From Paraspadella gotoi (Eukaryota; Chaetognatha), in assembly GCA_051294375.1 (NCBI GenBank), contig CM119265.1, positions 544,457 through 608,456 on the forward strand: 64,000 nucleotides of DNA, in the 5' to 3' direction. The position numbers and the translations under genes were made by a program. Each line of letters begins with the position of its first letter. Within the stretch, counting starts at the first letter, position 1. The notes beneath the pieces are model-generated. The model did not search any database. It was given only the letters and a program-made list of their open reading frames with translations, and was not told where the DNA came from. This document shows, piece after piece, positions 1 through 13,139 of this stretch.

Positions 1-1027
1 TAACTCTTTTTGAAAAATTCTTTCATTAAGTGGGTCAAAAATTAAAAAAAAGCTATATTTTTAGCTGAAAATTAATTTTTTATATTTTAAAAATTTTAAA
101 AATGATTTATATTTTCTTATATCAACTTTTGACAAGGAATTTAAATCTGCAATCAAAATTAAGAAAAGCCTATTTTGAAATTTTTCGATTTTATAATAAT
201 ATATATATATATAAATATAGCCTACTGCAAAAATTAAAAAACATAAAATTAATTTTTTTTACAAATTAATGTTCACTGATGGTATGTTGTTCATAATTGC
301 CTTTTAGAATTTCTGTACTTAACTTTCACCACGCTCTATTGTATAATATATATAATGTCAAAATTTCCAAATTTTTTTTTTAAATTCTGAAGACAGATAC
401 AGATTCCTTAAAAAAGTTTGTTTTTTGCAAAGATTAATATTTTCTTATTTTTTTAAGCAGAAAATTAAAAAACGGTATCTTAAATATGTATAGTTTTTTG
501 ATATTTTTGACCACTTTAAAATAATTTTTAAAAATAAGTTAACTTTCTTTTATTAACTTTATGCAAGGAATTCAAAACCGGTTTTGAAATTCAATTCCTC
601 TTTTGAAATTTTAACCTATTATTTTGGTATTAAAAAATAAAAAAAAAAATTTACTTATTAATATACATAAATATAGCTTACTGGGGCCTAGTAATGGATA
701 AAGTTTTTAAATAAATATATCAAAGTATTGTTATGGGTTTTATTATTTTCACGTCATTCTACCCTGCAAGTTTTTAATGTGTTGTCTTAACTTTATTTAA
801 CATATTTTTTTAAACTTTTTTCCCCCTCTTTCTCCCTCTTCGCTCTCTATTTTTTCTCTCTCCCACTCTCTCTACCCCCTATCTCTCTCTCTCACTGTTC
901 TCTCTCTCCCTCTCTCCCCCTCTTCCCCTCTCTCTCACTATTCTCTCTCTCTTCCCCTCACTCCTACCTCTCTCTCCCTTCCCCTCACTCCTACCTCTCT
1001 CTCCCTTTCCCCTTTTCCCATTATCAG
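1..1027. other. AT-rich upstream/intronic sequence ending in a CT tract
   Basis: No coding region is visible. The first ~800 bases are AT-rich with many homopolymers. Bases ~830-1020 are pyrimidine-rich (CT, CCT and CCCCT runs) and end in CAG at 1025-1027. They therefore serve as the polypyrimidine tract and acceptor of the kinase exon that follows, so most of this stretch is probably the last intron of that gene. Confidence 0.6.
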
Positions 1028-1216
1028 GTTGTCTGTATAGAGAAAATCCGTCCGTCCATCCCCAACAGATGGCAGAGCGACGAATACATGCGTCTCATGG
1101 CGAAATTGATGTCTGAATGTTGGCATCCCAATCCAGCGGCAAGACTCACTGCGTTAAGAGTCAAAAAAACTCTTAGCAAATTGGAACAGGGCTGGGATTT
1201 TAAGGTTAACGTTTGA
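1028..1216 (+). CDS. TGF-beta/BMP type I receptor Ser/Thr kinase, last coding exon (partial gene)
   Basis: This is the C-terminal 62 codons of a receptor serine/threonine kinase of the TGF-beta superfamily, a membrane receptor that phosphorylates R-Smads after ligand-driven assembly with a type II receptor. The exon follows a CAG acceptor and reads in phase 0 from VVC to a TGA at 1214-1216. It carries the subdomain X-XI signature of type I receptors: [10 protein letters not shown], then [17 protein letters not shown], then KKTLSKL. The invariant Arg of subdomain XI lies in AARLTALR. The last ~10 residues ([10 protein letters not shown]) extend a little past the usual end of type I receptors. 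The extracellular, GS-box and N-lobe exons would lie upstream, outside the window. A type II receptor is less likely because TALR.KKTL is characteristic of ALK-type receptors. Whether it is of the TGFBR1, ACVR1 or BMPR1 class cannot be decided from this exon. Confidence 0.93.
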   Translation, partial: VVCIEKIRPSIPNRWQSDEYMRLMAKLMSECWHPNPAARLTALRVKKTLSKLEQGWDFKVNV

Positions 1217-1999
1217 CCTTAAAGAAAAATTGTCATTTTTTGGGGTCAGAGGGTCATCCTCTTTTCGTATTCCATTTCATTTTAATTTCAATTCCGACAT
1301 TTTTCATATTTGTTTTCATAATAGTTCATTTCTTTCTTTATTTCTTATTTTATTCTCAAACCAGTTTTAATCAGTTTTCACTTTGTCTTAGAAATTTTCT
1401 AATTTCGTGCGGCGAATTTAATACTTAGATGACATCTCACAAACAAACGAACATAAATTGTTTCCGTCAGAAAAAATGTAGTCATCGGTTAACATTTTTT
1501 TTATATTTTTTTTTTTTTTTTTTGTCAACAAACTTTGTTTGGTCTAATTTTTTCTTTTGTTTAATTTTCAATCTCAAAATTTGTTTCGGGCACAAAAAAA
1601 TAATTCAAATATTAAACCAAAAAAACGTTTTGCTATACTGTCGTGACTAGTTTAATTTGTTATACACAATTGTGTTTGAAACTGAATATTAGTCTAATGC
1701 ACAAAAAGAAGGGCACAAATGTTTTGATAATTATGACAAAAATGAGAGCCACTTTTTTTTGAAAATTACACTGTGCTTCCAACTTAGTTTTCCTAATGGC
1801 AACTTGAGTTTAATTTACACTAATATACATTACTTTCCTTTTTTATCAATTTTTTATTAAAATTTGTTTGACCTTTTTTACTAAAAACCTTTTTTTTTAA
1901 ATTTTAACTTTTTTCTTGTTTGTTTTGATTTTCGCTTCTCACGTTTTGTTAAAACCGATTTGAATGATGATTCTTCCCAATACGAGAAGATAGAGATGG

Positions 2000-2035
<36 letters not shown>

Positions 2036-3513
2036 CCTCCCCTCTTTATTTAAGACATAACATTTCCCCCCATTTCCTTGGAGCTAAAATAAAAAGAGAA
2101 TATTTGTTATGATTTTACTTCACAACTTTTCTTTCACAACTTGTCTCAATTTCTTTATCTCATAATCTGTAAATAAAAATAATATTTCCCTAATTTAAAT
2201 CCCAAGCCTTTTAGGTTTTAAAATGATCTAATCCATTCATTCATTTATTCATTCATTCATTTATTTATTTAATCAACATATTATTTCTTTATTTCATCTA
2301 ATTTTCTAATCTAGTCTTTAACTCAAACGGTCGGTCGGTCGGTCATTCATTAGTTAATTCATCCAACCAACTCACGTTTTGTCATAGTTTTCTATCATTG
2401 AAAAATGCATTAAACCGTCTCAAATACTTTGTAAAGCGCTTATTATTATTTTGTCCAAATGTGTAAAAAAATTTGAAAAAACTTAAATAAAATTTTCACG
2501 TGAAAATCTTCTTTTTTTCGTTCATTAAATTTGAAAATTTTAATTAAATAACGAATTTAATTAAAAACAACTTTATTCAGTCAAACTTGAAACAAAGTTA
2601 GTTAAATAAGTTTAAATAAAATAAACTTTACTTCAGGATGTTGTAAAGAAAACGGCTAGAAAATTATAACATCATTTTTTTATCTCCCGGGTTAATATGA
2701 TTTTAATTGTTAATCAAAGCAATGTTTCTTTGATCGAACTTATTTTTACTCATAAATTAAAGATTTCTTTTTACTTTTAACATTTTTTACTTCATCTTAA
2801 AATTCTTATGTTTTTTAAAGTTTATTTTTCCTGAACCGGATTTTAAACTTACATTTTAAATGATGTAGTCTAAAAAAATATTAAAAAGAAAATAATAAGG
2901 AAAAGAATTTAAATTATAATAATTGAAATTCTTTAACATCAAAGAACCGAATTGGAACTTTTTAAACTAAGTTAATTATAAATGGTATTCATTTTAAAAT
3001 AATTTTATTCTAAAAAAAGAGTTGATTACTGTTATTCTAGGTACAAGTTTAATCTCTAATCAAATTTGAATTTGTGACAAAAAAGAAAAAGTTTAATTTC
3101 AACCCTTTACTATTCTCTCTCTCTCTCTCTCTCTCTAACCCCCCTTCTCTCGGAGATTCAACCTCGAAAGAGTTGAAGCAGAGAAACTGAGGTCGTGTTG
3201 TTTTAGCTGTGATCTTTAGGGGTAAATCAAGCGAGAGAGAGATCTTTTCTAACAAGTTAAATTACTAACGAAAATAAACCTTGAGTTTAATTCTTCATTG
3301 GATTATTTTTTTTTGTCTGGAAAATTTTCAATTTTCGCCTAGAAAGTTTTTCTTTAAGTTTTTTTTTTACTTTCAACTGGTCATAAAAATGTACGGAAAG
3401 GAAAGTCAACGAGAGAGAGAGAAAGAGAAAGAGAGAGAGAGTTTTTTTCGGTGTTTAGCGTGAAAGAATCCAGAGAAAGCGATGAGATACCGAGGCCCCT
3501 TTAAGACTGGCCG

Positions 3514-3582
<69 letters not shown>

Positions 3583-4023
3583 TTCTCTCATTCTTTATCT
3601 CATTCTTTATCTTACCAAAAATCAACAGATAAACAATGAAAGTCTAGAGAGAGAAATCATCATGTAATGGATGAGAGAGAGANNNNNNNNNNGAGAGAGA
3701 GATTGTGAGATTGAAACGGAGAGTTACAGAGAGAGAGAGAGAGAGAGTGAGGGGGGGAGAAGGGGAGAGGGGAAAGAGAGAAAGAGAGAGAGAGGAAAAG
3801 GGGAAGATAACTTCTTTTCTCTCAAGAAAACAAAACTTGTAAATTTATGTTTTGTATATTTTTAACACTGTACACTAAAATCTTTAATGACTTAACATAT
3901 TTATTACAAATTGTAAATTCAACAACTAGACTTCTTGCCGATTAATCGCCAATCAATCAACCAAAGAGGTCGATTTAAAGTCAATCAATCATCAAGCAAG
4001 ACCAATCAAACTATTTTCTTCTC
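1217..4023. other. Intergenic, tail-to-tail between receptor kinase and innexin A
   Basis: This is AT-rich sequence holding the 3' UTR of the kinase gene and the 3' flank of innexin A. It contains (CT)n runs at ~2000-2032, 3115-3136 and 3519-3600, a GA-rich block at 3660-3810 broken by a 10-N gap (3683-3692), and a short (GGTC)4 run at ~2329-2344. The open frames here are Arg-Glu or Ser-Leu translations of the microsatellites. I see no gene. Confidence 0.7.
3900..3905 (-). promoter_or_regulatory. Candidate polyadenylation signal of innexin A
   Basis: The minus strand reads AATAAA about 120 bases downstream of the innexin A stop codon (4024-4026), a normal distance for a short 3' UTR. The sequence is AT-rich, so the hexamer could occur by chance. 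Confidence 0.35.
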
Positions 4024-7000
4024 CTAAGCAGGCGACGGCTTCGCATCCGGTTCGTCAAGACCTAAAAAAATGAATTTGCAAAAATATCATTTGCATATAG
4101 AAGTATTTGAGATTATTTTATTTTCTGACCGATTTTACTTTATACCTGGAGCAGATGGGATTTGACTGATGGGATTCGTGTTGGGATAAGACGGAGGCCG
4201 CTGTCGTTGCTTTAAACCTGAAAGATTTAGACGAAAATAATTTAATAGTTAATTAATTTACTATTAAATATTAACTCAAAACGCTTTGCTGCTTACATAA
4301 TAGCAGAATCTGAGGATAGCGATTTTTGAACATTTATTAAACAGTACTCTATAACTAATAACAACAACAACAACAACAACAACAGAGACCCACCCCCGTT
4401 GATGGGAGACGGCGGCTGCTTCATAGACGGAGAGTGAGAGAGAGAATGAAGAGGAGGAGGAGGAGGAAGAGGAGTTTTAGGCTGAGGACGAAATTTGGAA
4501 TCATCTACGAGAGTGTCGGCGCGAGAGATGGATGGAGGGGATGTGCGTTTGGCCTGGAGGAAGAGTGAGATAGAGACGGAGTGGGGGAGAGAAGTGAGAT
4601 GGAGAGAGAGGGAGTGGAAAAGGGAGAGAAAGGGGAGAGGAGGAGAGGAAAGTTAAAAATGAAGCGAAAGAAGGACCAATAAACTTTTTTTAATATTTAC
4701 CTTAAAATCTTTATAAGCCTCATCCCAGAGTTTAGCAATAAGTTGATCGGCCGTTATGTTTCCAAGATTAAAATCCACGAGCATCAAAATAAATATTCCT
4801 GATTTCAAACTCAAATATTAAAAGAACGGTTGTCTTTTGTTTAATTCTAATTCAGCTGAAGTCAAATAAAGATGAGCAGCGCCACCAACTGACAAAGAAA
4901 TCTCTCATCTTTACCTTTTGTTTAACATCCTAATGAACCATTGACAAACATTTGTCTGTGTCTGTATGTCCGTGCATCCGTCAATTTGTTAAGGGTTAGG
5001 TTCAAATTAGTATTAACCCAAATCAAATGTACTTTCGAAAATCTGTGACTGTCATCCATAACTCACCATCAGGCCTGAGTCTCTTTAATGTGAAGTCACT
5101 CCAGGCTTCAGCCCAGAATCCGTCAGCTTCGGCTTCTTTCACTTTGTGATTAACCTGAACAAAATCACAATGAAATACTTTATGAAATTGGTACTTATAA
5201 CAAATAGCTATAAAATTAACTATTACCAGCATGATTTTCAAGAAAGGTTTAAAATTCATCAATTAATTCACAACTAAGTTACGGTTCTATGAAAACCAGC
5301 CTCGGTTTCTATTTAATGATTTTTATTTTATTTTAACATAAAGTTTAACGAAATTCATCTAAATAATGTAAAAATTATCAATTAAAAAAATAATTATCTT
5401 TGGAGAGATTACAATTGGTTTAAACCTCCTTCCTTCTTACATGTTAAAACATAGGTTTCAATTGAGTTTCTCTCAGAGTAAAGGGGAACCACATGCATCT
5501 TATAAAAAGAATGAAATCTTTAACCAACCAAAGCCTCTCAAAAGTCAGCTTTTATAAATATAGTACTGTACCAATTGGACTACTTTTAATTTTTCAATAA
5601 GCTGTTTTGATTTTAGATCAACGCTGCCATTTTTAATTCACCTCCAAATAATGTCGAATGAATTTCGTCCTTTGATTAGAGATGATGATTTTTCTGACCC
5701 AAAATAAGAAACTAAATCCAGTGATGATCGTGAGGGTGAGAAGATAAAGAGAAATAATCGCGTAAATCTGAAAAAAAATAAATCAAGCTTTTTTTCCTTT
5801 TTTTTATTTTATGATTTTCTGATATCTTTGCCTCTTCAAGGCGATCTTTATCATATTAGATATGAATTAAAGATGAATGTATGATTCTTTGATTCACCTT
5901 ATCGTTATATAGATTAATAGGCAAGACGCAATGACAAGTATAAGACAAGAGGTAACCGTGAAGTTGAGGTTGCCCTCTGAATTCACAAATCGTGTTGATT
6001 GGAAATCTGGGTGATTCAGTCCAGTCTGAAGGTTTAAAATAAACATTAGATATTTGAAATGAATTAACAATTTCGTGAATGAAAACAAACCTGAATTGAA
6101 GACTATTCCTTTCAGTACATTAAACCCGTGAACAACCAGGTTTGTGTTAAGAAACATGTGAAGTCCATAAAGTTGACCGATGCAATTCGCGAAATACATT
6201 AATTTCACCTGGTAATTAAGAAAAATTGAAATAAAAAGATAATAACAGTTTCAGATTTAAAAATGATTGTATGGTGGACTAAAATCCTCCAACTGTTCGT
6301 CAGCGGTCATTGGTGCCGGAGGCAATTCATTCGCCTCCCAACCCAAAGGTCCGGGGTTCTAGCCCGGTGGTTGCCTAGCAGTTAAGATGGACTGGGCGCT
6401 TTACCCGCTTGTAATAGGGACCAACTCCAGAGATAATATATAATTTAGACTATTAGCAAAGTATTTTTAGTTGTCTTGACTAAATATTTAAGCAATCATT
6501 TTCAAAATAAATTTACATTATACGTCTTGATTAATACATTAAATATTACTTGTCTTTTTTTACATTATAAATTTTTTTTTTAATCTTAAAATTTTTTGAA
6601 GGATTCTGATAGAGCATAAAAAGTAAAACAATAAATATAATTACAGCTTTTAAAAATTCTTACGTTTTCTATGTGAAAATATAAAAAAACTGATAAAATC
6701 ATCGAAAGATGATGATGATGATGATTTTTTATGGTTTTTTTTTATTTTTGACTCACTTATCATGAAAATATTTTAAAAAAGAATTTTACTTTGTGTAGAC
6801 AACTTTTTATGAGCTATCTGAATCTGGTCTTAAACTTTTAAAATTATCAAACAAAAATTTTGGCCTTTCCCATTTATAAATAAATATTAAGAAATGTTTT
6901 GTCCATTGAAAGTATACTTCAAAATGTATAAATTTTCGTTTGAGCATGTAATCATTCTAAATTTTTGACACACCCCATTGAGTGGGGCTACCCCTACCTG

Positions 7001-8140
7001 TAACACGGTGTTACAGCCTGATCCGAAGCTCAGGGACTGCTTATATTGAACGGTTATGTCTCTCACACATAACAATAATTACTGTCTCTTCATTGGTGAG
7101 CCCGACATAATATATTAAATCTTTACATCGTAATATGAAAATTATCCTTTCATTCAATGAAAAAATAATTTGCTTAATGAATTCAGATTTTAAAATTGCA
7201 CTATCTTTCTTACAATTTTACAAGACCTTGCAAGCTTTTATTAAATCCCATGTTTTTAAGTGTTATCATGTTTTTTGGAAAAGTTAACACTCTTTTAATT
7301 TGTTTGAATAACTAATATTTAGTAATATGTTTTTTACCATCAAATAAACGAAGCAAAGAAAGTTTCCATTTTTCATTCCGATACCAATGACTCTTTGCGT
7401 TGGAAGGCAACAAGTTTTTTTACTGAGTTTTCTGGTCACTGAAACAAATAAAATATCAACTGTAAATATTAAACAACAAGGAAGTGGAGAAAGAAATGTT
7501 TGTCTTTCGTCCCCTTAAAATTCTTCATTCTACATTCTTCATTCTACATTTTATATTAAACATTCTTCATTCAACATTTTAAATTATACATTCTTCATTT
7601 TTCATTCTACATTCTTCTTCATTTTCTCCTTTTCCCTTTTTGTGATGAACTTTTGATGGTTTTTCTTTTCACCTCAAAAAATATTTTCATAATGACATTC
7701 GTGTCTCTCAGATTCTCTCTCTCTTTTTTTGTTCTTTTCACATTTAATGTTCCTTTTTTGCTCCACTGATAACAAAACAGTTAACCATTTGGCATCAATA
7801 TGAGAAGTAGTATTAATATCTTTTAAATTTCTCCGTTAATTTAATTTTAATTTACCTTTGATGTATCTTTTAAATTGCTCCACTAAATCTTCCAATAATT
7901 CTTCTCGCTCCTGTCTTTTCCCCTGAACTTTTCCTAAATTTCTTGCTCCATTGAGAAATGATTTGATGTGAACGCCTAGAAAAAATAATTAATTAATTAA
8001 TTAAATTAAAAATAATATAATAAGTATTAAATATTTTAGTACTAAATAAGTAATAATTAAAGAATAATAGAATCAATTATTGATAACCTGGACAATTATT
8101 TATTTTCTCTCTCTTCCTGTCTTCCTCCCTCCACTCTCTC

Positions 8141-8192
<52 letters not shown>

Positions 8193-9352
8193 TCTCCCCA
8201 GCCCCATCCCTCTCCCTCACCCGAATTCGCCGCCAGACTTGTCCACACTAAATGAGGAGCGTAAAAGAGAAAAGCTTGCACGGCGATGATGATCGGAATC
8301 CATTGATAATACGAGACGTAGTGTTTGACTCCTCTCAGCTCCGACTCTGGAAACGGCTCCTCTAGGGGGGGCGGTCCGCGTCCTCGTAGGAGCACGTCGG
8401 TGTTTTTGAAGGAGCGGAATGGGTTGTAGTCTTTGTTCATAACCTAAGGTAATGGAGTAGATTGAAAGGGAAAAGAAAGGGAAAGGAAAGGAAAGGAAAG
8501 GAAAGGAAAGGAAAGGAAGAAAGGAAAGGAAAGGAAGAAAAGAAGAAGAAAAAAAAAAAATTATAATCGGTGTTTTGATTAACTTTTTATAATCTCGACA
8601 AAAAAAGATATTTTAATTAAAAACTATGTAAGCTTCGAGATGAATAAAATGTCAAAAAAATTTAAAATTAACTTTTATATTACCTGATAAGTGGACGCCG
8701 TCCAGCAGTACGCATTCACGTATTGCTCTTGTGCGCCTAAGAAAGCAAAACAATATCAAATACTTTTAAACATTATCCTTAGAATATAGGTCACACAAAT
8801 TATTAAAATAAAGAAATTCTCTTACCCGAAAAATACTGTGGAGTGAAACATTCTATCGGGTCACCATTGTTTGAGACCCAAAAAAATTGAGAATAATTAG
8901 AAGAGGATAGACTGTGATTGGCTCGGTCCACTCCATCGTCGATGGCAGCGTCCTGTAGAGGGATAGATGGAATGATAGATGGATTGATGAATGGATAGAT
9001 GGATGGATAGATGGATGGATGGATGGATGGATGGATGGAGGGATGGATGTATGGATTGATGGATGGATGGATGGATGGATAGATGGATGGGTAGATTGAT
9101 GGATGGATGGATGGATTGATAGATATATGGATGGATAGATGGATTGATGAATGGATGGATGGATTGATAGATGGATGGATTGATAAGAGAAAATGATATG
9201 TGAATGAATAGATGAAGAAATAAAAATGAATGAATCAAGCATTCGTTAAACCTATAAATGATTTAATGAATGTGCGACTCAGTCATATTAATTATTATTA
9301 ATTATTATTTTACCTCCATAATTCGATCTTTAAAATCCAACAGAAAAGACAT
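4024..9352 (-). CDS. Innexin A (gap-junction/hemichannel protein), 14 exons
   Basis: This is an innexin, a four-pass membrane protein forming invertebrate gap junctions. Exons (minus strand): 9314-9352 ([16 protein letters not shown]), 8826-8952, 8684-8736, 8221-8443, 7856-7975, 7338-7438, 6091-6208, 5898-6025, 5642-5767, 5067-5154, 4701-4798, 4394-4553, 4146-4217, 4024-4061 (stop TAG). Except for exon 2, all junctions are GT-AG and the phases join. Family marks: DDGVDR at the start of TM1; GDPIECF and NAYCW in loop 1; [11 protein letters not shown] opening TM2; [15 protein letters not shown] in TM3; [12 protein letters not shown] and [13 protein letters not shown] in loop 2 leading to TM4; then a conserved cytoplasmic stretch ending in [10 protein letters not shown]. 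The last three exons encode a proline-rich tail. The expected product is about 500 residues. Exon 2 is 127 nt and carries several indels against its paralogue, so the gene as assembled is out of frame there (sequence error or decay). Confidence 0.93.
6300..6430 (+). repeat. tRNA-derived SINE-like sequence
   Basis: This lies in intron 6 of innexin A. It has a tRNA-like layout: an A-box-like GGTGCCGGAGG, then about 35 bases later a B-box-like GGGTTCTAGCC inside a CCGG-bounded T-arm (CCGGGGTTCTAGCCCGG). It is GC-rich against the AT-rich intron. No intact cloverleaf was folded, so it is called as a SINE head rather than a tRNA gene. Confidence 0.5.
6950..7110. other. GC-richer intronic block with palindromes
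   Basis: Within the same innexin A intron, this ~160-base block stands out by composition. It has a perfect palindrome TGTAACACGGTGTTACA and a nearby inverted pair CCCCATTGAGTGGGG. It resembles a short mobile-repeat fragment, but I could not match it to another copy in the window. Confidence 0.3.
8160..8220. repeat. (CT/GA)n tract abutting the exon 4 splice donor of innexin A
   Basis: On the gene strand the donor reads G|GTGAGGGAGAGGG and runs directly into a (GA)n tract in the intron. Innexin B has the same arrangement at 16630-16679, so the tract appears to predate the duplication. Confidence 0.8.
8460..8560. repeat. GGAAA/GAAAG purine minisatellite
   Basis: This is a tandem array of 5-bp GGAAA units followed by poly-A-rich sequence, lying in the intron between exons 3 and 4 of innexin A. 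Confidence 0.8.
8955..9195. repeat. (GGAT)n / (GATA)n tetranucleotide array in innexin A intron 1
   Basis: A degenerate ATGG/ATAG/ATTG tetranucleotide array of about 240 bases. On the minus strand it stays open in two frames as HPSI-type repeats running into exon 2. Those frames are not real protein: exon 2 begins at 8952 after a CAG acceptor. Confidence 0.85.
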
Positions 9353-9770
9353 TTTGAAGATTTTTTGTTGATTAAGTTTTGAAGAAAATTAAAATTGTTT
9401 GATTAATATTTAATTTTGTTTGAAAGACTTCGGGGAAACCCTCGAATTTATAGTTTAGCTTTTAATTTTATTTCATTTCATTTTCATTATTTAGTTTCTA
9501 AATGTGCAGAGGCCATATTTTTGTTGTGATTCCAATGTCAGTTGATAAATGTTAAGTTTCTTCTATTTAGACAAATTTGAATTTTTTTTTCTGTGAGATT
9601 TTATTCCAATTTAAATTTAAATGAAGAAGGAACGAAATCTGAAAAAAAAGTTTAATTTTAAAACGAAATAAGAAAATATAATTTGGAAAAATTCAAATTT
9701 GAGGGAAAAAAGTTTTTACCATCGAAAATTTTTCGTCGGTTCATTCATACGAAAACTGGCGCAGTTTTGA

Positions 9771-9856
<86 letters not shown>

Positions 9857-11399
9857 ATAAAAGGCCCAGTGGCTGTCAAGTGATAGTTGCATTCAATTTT
9901 TTCCATGTTAAATTAAACAGTTGAACACTGAACTGCTCAGTGAAAAAAACTTTGAAACCAAGATGATGATAATGATGATGATGATGATATTGTCAATTAT
10001 AAAAATTATTATTATAAGAATTTCTTTTTTTTTTGACAATCAAGTGAACCGCTACTGAGTTTTCGCGCTCAATGAAATTTCGTCCTTATTTTTCTTTCTC
10101 ATGAATGGAGCGATTTTTTTAGACCATGGCTGAGGAGACGACGACGACGACGACGACGATGAAGACGACGACGACGATGAAGACGACGACGACGACGACG
10201 ATTTCAAATAGGAATTCTTCCATCCAAATTGCAGTTTGCAGCGACGTTAAACATTGTGATATTTTCATTTGTGAATTTTTTTAAACAATTTTTTACATCT
10301 AAATATCATTTTATAATCTTTGAATATTGTTTTTAGCAATTTTTACTAAACAAATAGGAATTTTAATTATTTTTTTTAATTTTTACATACTTGGCAAAAG
10401 ATGATCCTAAGTTAACGGTCGGAAAGATTAATAGATGCAAGAGAGCTTCGTATAATGAAATAATTTTCAGTTTATCCTTACAATCAGTCAATCAATCAAT
10501 CAGTCAATCAATCAATCAATCAAATCAATCATTTTGCAACTAAAACAAAACCAAAAATAGAATGTTATCATTTTGCTTTTAATTTTGGTTCCAAAAAAAC
10601 GTTTATATAATTATTTTTAGAATTATTTGTAAACAATTAAACTTCCGTTTTAAATTGTGACTTTTATTGTATTTTATTGTATTTTATTGTATTATCTAAA
10701 ATGGCCACTTCAGCGTTTTTCTGTTTTTTTGTTTTAAAGAAACAGAAAGAAAACAAAACAGTTAAAACCCGAAATGCGACGCCTCAAATTCTGGAAGCAA
10801 AAAGTCGCTAAACCAGTTTTTCCTTTTTTTTCCTTTTTTTCCTTTTTTTCCTTTTTTTCCTTTTTTTTGTTCACTCCCTGATTCATGATTTTGTTCACAG
10901 ATTTTGATCCTCGTTCGAAGCTTGATTCTGATTTAAAGCTTGATTCTGATAAAAAAAAGCTTGATTCTGAGAAAAAAAGCTTGATTCTCTTTAAAATCTG
11001 AAGTCCATTTAAAAAGAAAATTATAATATTATTTAAAATTATAAAACACAGATTCTAACAATCTAACATTTTTTGATAAAATTTTTAATTGTGTACTACA
11101 TTGTTCTCTCAAATAGGAAATTTCACAATCATTTAATTGTTATAGGACAGTATTAAATTCCGATTTTCCGGTTTTCAGCTTTCCAGGTGCTGCCCTCTTT
11201 GTTTTTCAGGTCACCGTAAACCAGAAAGGTGAGGTTAAGGTAAGGCAACTGATTTTTGAAGTTTTTTTCTGTGTTATTCGTCAACGGAAAGGAAAATGAC
11301 TGACTGACTGAGTTTGAGGTGGGAAGTTTAGTCAGAAAAATTACGTCATGAAGAGGATAGTCATTATTCGGAAAGAAGTAAGTTTGGGTGACGTTGAAA

Positions 11400-11710
11400 T
11401 GAGATAAATATGATGTTGAAATGAGAGAAAGGTGAGGTTAAGATGAAATTAAGACGAAATTAAGATAAAATTAAGACGAAATTGAGATGAAATTAAGATG
11501 AAATTAAGATAAAATTAAGACGAAATTGAGATGAAATTAAGATGAAATTAAGATAAAATTAAAACGAAATTAAGATGAAATTAAGATGAAATTAAGATAA
11601 AATTAAGACGAAATTGAGATGAAATTAAGATGAAATTAGATGAAATTAAGATGAAATAAAGAAGAAATTAATATGAAATAAAGATAAAATTAGATGAAAT
11701 TAAGATGGGG
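11400..11710. repeat. GATGAAATTAA-type minisatellite
   Basis: Tandem 11-12 bp units (GATGAAATTAA, GATAAAATTAA, GACGAAATTGA) are arranged in a higher-order pattern of roughly 65 bp in which the GACGAAATTGA variant recurs. The array runs for ~300 bases. Confidence 0.85.
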
Positions 11711-12120
11711 TTTAATACATAAATCTCCTCATAATTCGAGAATTATTTTTGAGATCTGACTAATTTAATTTCGAATATTTTTTTCAAATCAGTAAATATT
11801 TATTCATAGGTAATATCCAATTTTTTCGTAGTATAATTTGCAGACGATTAATGGTGACCGACCGAATCGCAAAAGTGTGACTGAAAATTTGTTGATGTTA
11901 GTAAAGAAAAAAAATTTAATGAGATAAATATCCAAATGTTTTGACACAAACAATTCATGTGGAGAAAAAGTATATTTACATTAGTGTAAATACGTAAATC
12001 TCTTTTTTAAATATTGAATTTTTTTCTTGACAAAATGAACGAAAAAAAGTTAAGGGAAACGAAAATCGTGATGTCTAATCGAAATGAAGAAAAACTGATT
12101 TCGTGATGTCGTCTGGGTTT

Positions 12121-12176
<56 letters not shown>

Positions 12177-12764
12177 CAATCTATTAGGCTTGACTACAAT
12201 CATTAATTTCATCATCTTTTTACAGATAATCCGATCCTGAATTTTCAACCTAATTCTCTCTATTTGATTGTCTCTTTGTCTCTCTTTGTCTCTATTTGTG
12301 TCAATAAATCTTTATAATTTTCGGAAAAAACAACAGATATTACTAAGAAGTCAATGATTTTTGCGGTAAAAGATAATTATATTTCTCGCAGTATTTACTA
12401 AATTGTATGTGAGCGTGTTTGAAGGAAATCAAAAATTGACTAAAAAGATTTGAATCCGAAATTAACATAATTTTATTTCTTATGTCTTTTTTCCAGAATC
12501 TCTGACGCATTATCTTTAATTAAAGTCTTACACTTGAGGTTATAAATACCTATGGACTATGGTTATCTTTTTTCATTTTCGGTAAATACTTCAAAAAAAT
12601 TAAAAATATCTGTTAAGATGTACTTTCAACACAATAAAGCGAGAATGTAAGAATGTAAGCATTACAAAGCAATAATATAAAACAATGTATAAATGTTTCA
12701 CAGAATTTCACAAATTGTGAATTTAAATCGAATTTTGTTTCTAAATATTCATTTATATGTAAAA

Positions 12765-12960
12765 CTACTGTGGGACAAACCACTGTGGGACAAACCACTG
12801 AGAGTCAAACTACTGTGAGTCAAACAAATGTGGGTCAAACCACTGTGGATCAAACCACCGTGGGTCAAACCACTTTGGATCAAACCACTGTGGGTCAACC
12901 CACTTTGGATCAAACCACTGTGGGTCAAACCACTGTGGGTCAAACCACTGTGGGTGCATG
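12765..12960. repeat. 15-bp minisatellite (CAAACCACTGTGGGT)
   Basis: About 13 copies of a 15-bp unit. Because 15 is a multiple of three, several frames stay open on both strands (for example TVGQT on plus). The frames lack any recognisable flank and are treated as by-products of the repeat. Confidence 0.9.
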
Positions 12961-13139
12961 AAGCCGAGGATAAGATGTATTGTGTTGAGCGACTCCAACG
13001 ACATTTCCTGTGAAAGAGCAATTTAACTAAATTAAGTTTATCGCAATTATTCTAGTATATTTTTGAGTGTATTTATAAGATAGATTTATATATTGCAGAA
13101 ATTTCAGAACGTAAACCATGTACACGTTAAAAGGTTGTG

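Noticed and set aside
8853-9242. [12 protein letters not shown] frame of 129 codons running into innexin A exon 2
   Set aside because: The repeat is intronic GGAT sequence. The exon begins at 8952 after a CAG acceptor, and paralogue B has no such peptide.
12613-13021. Overlapping frames on both strands with TVGQT / GLTHS repeats
   Set aside because: They arise from a 15-bp minisatellite whose length is a multiple of three.
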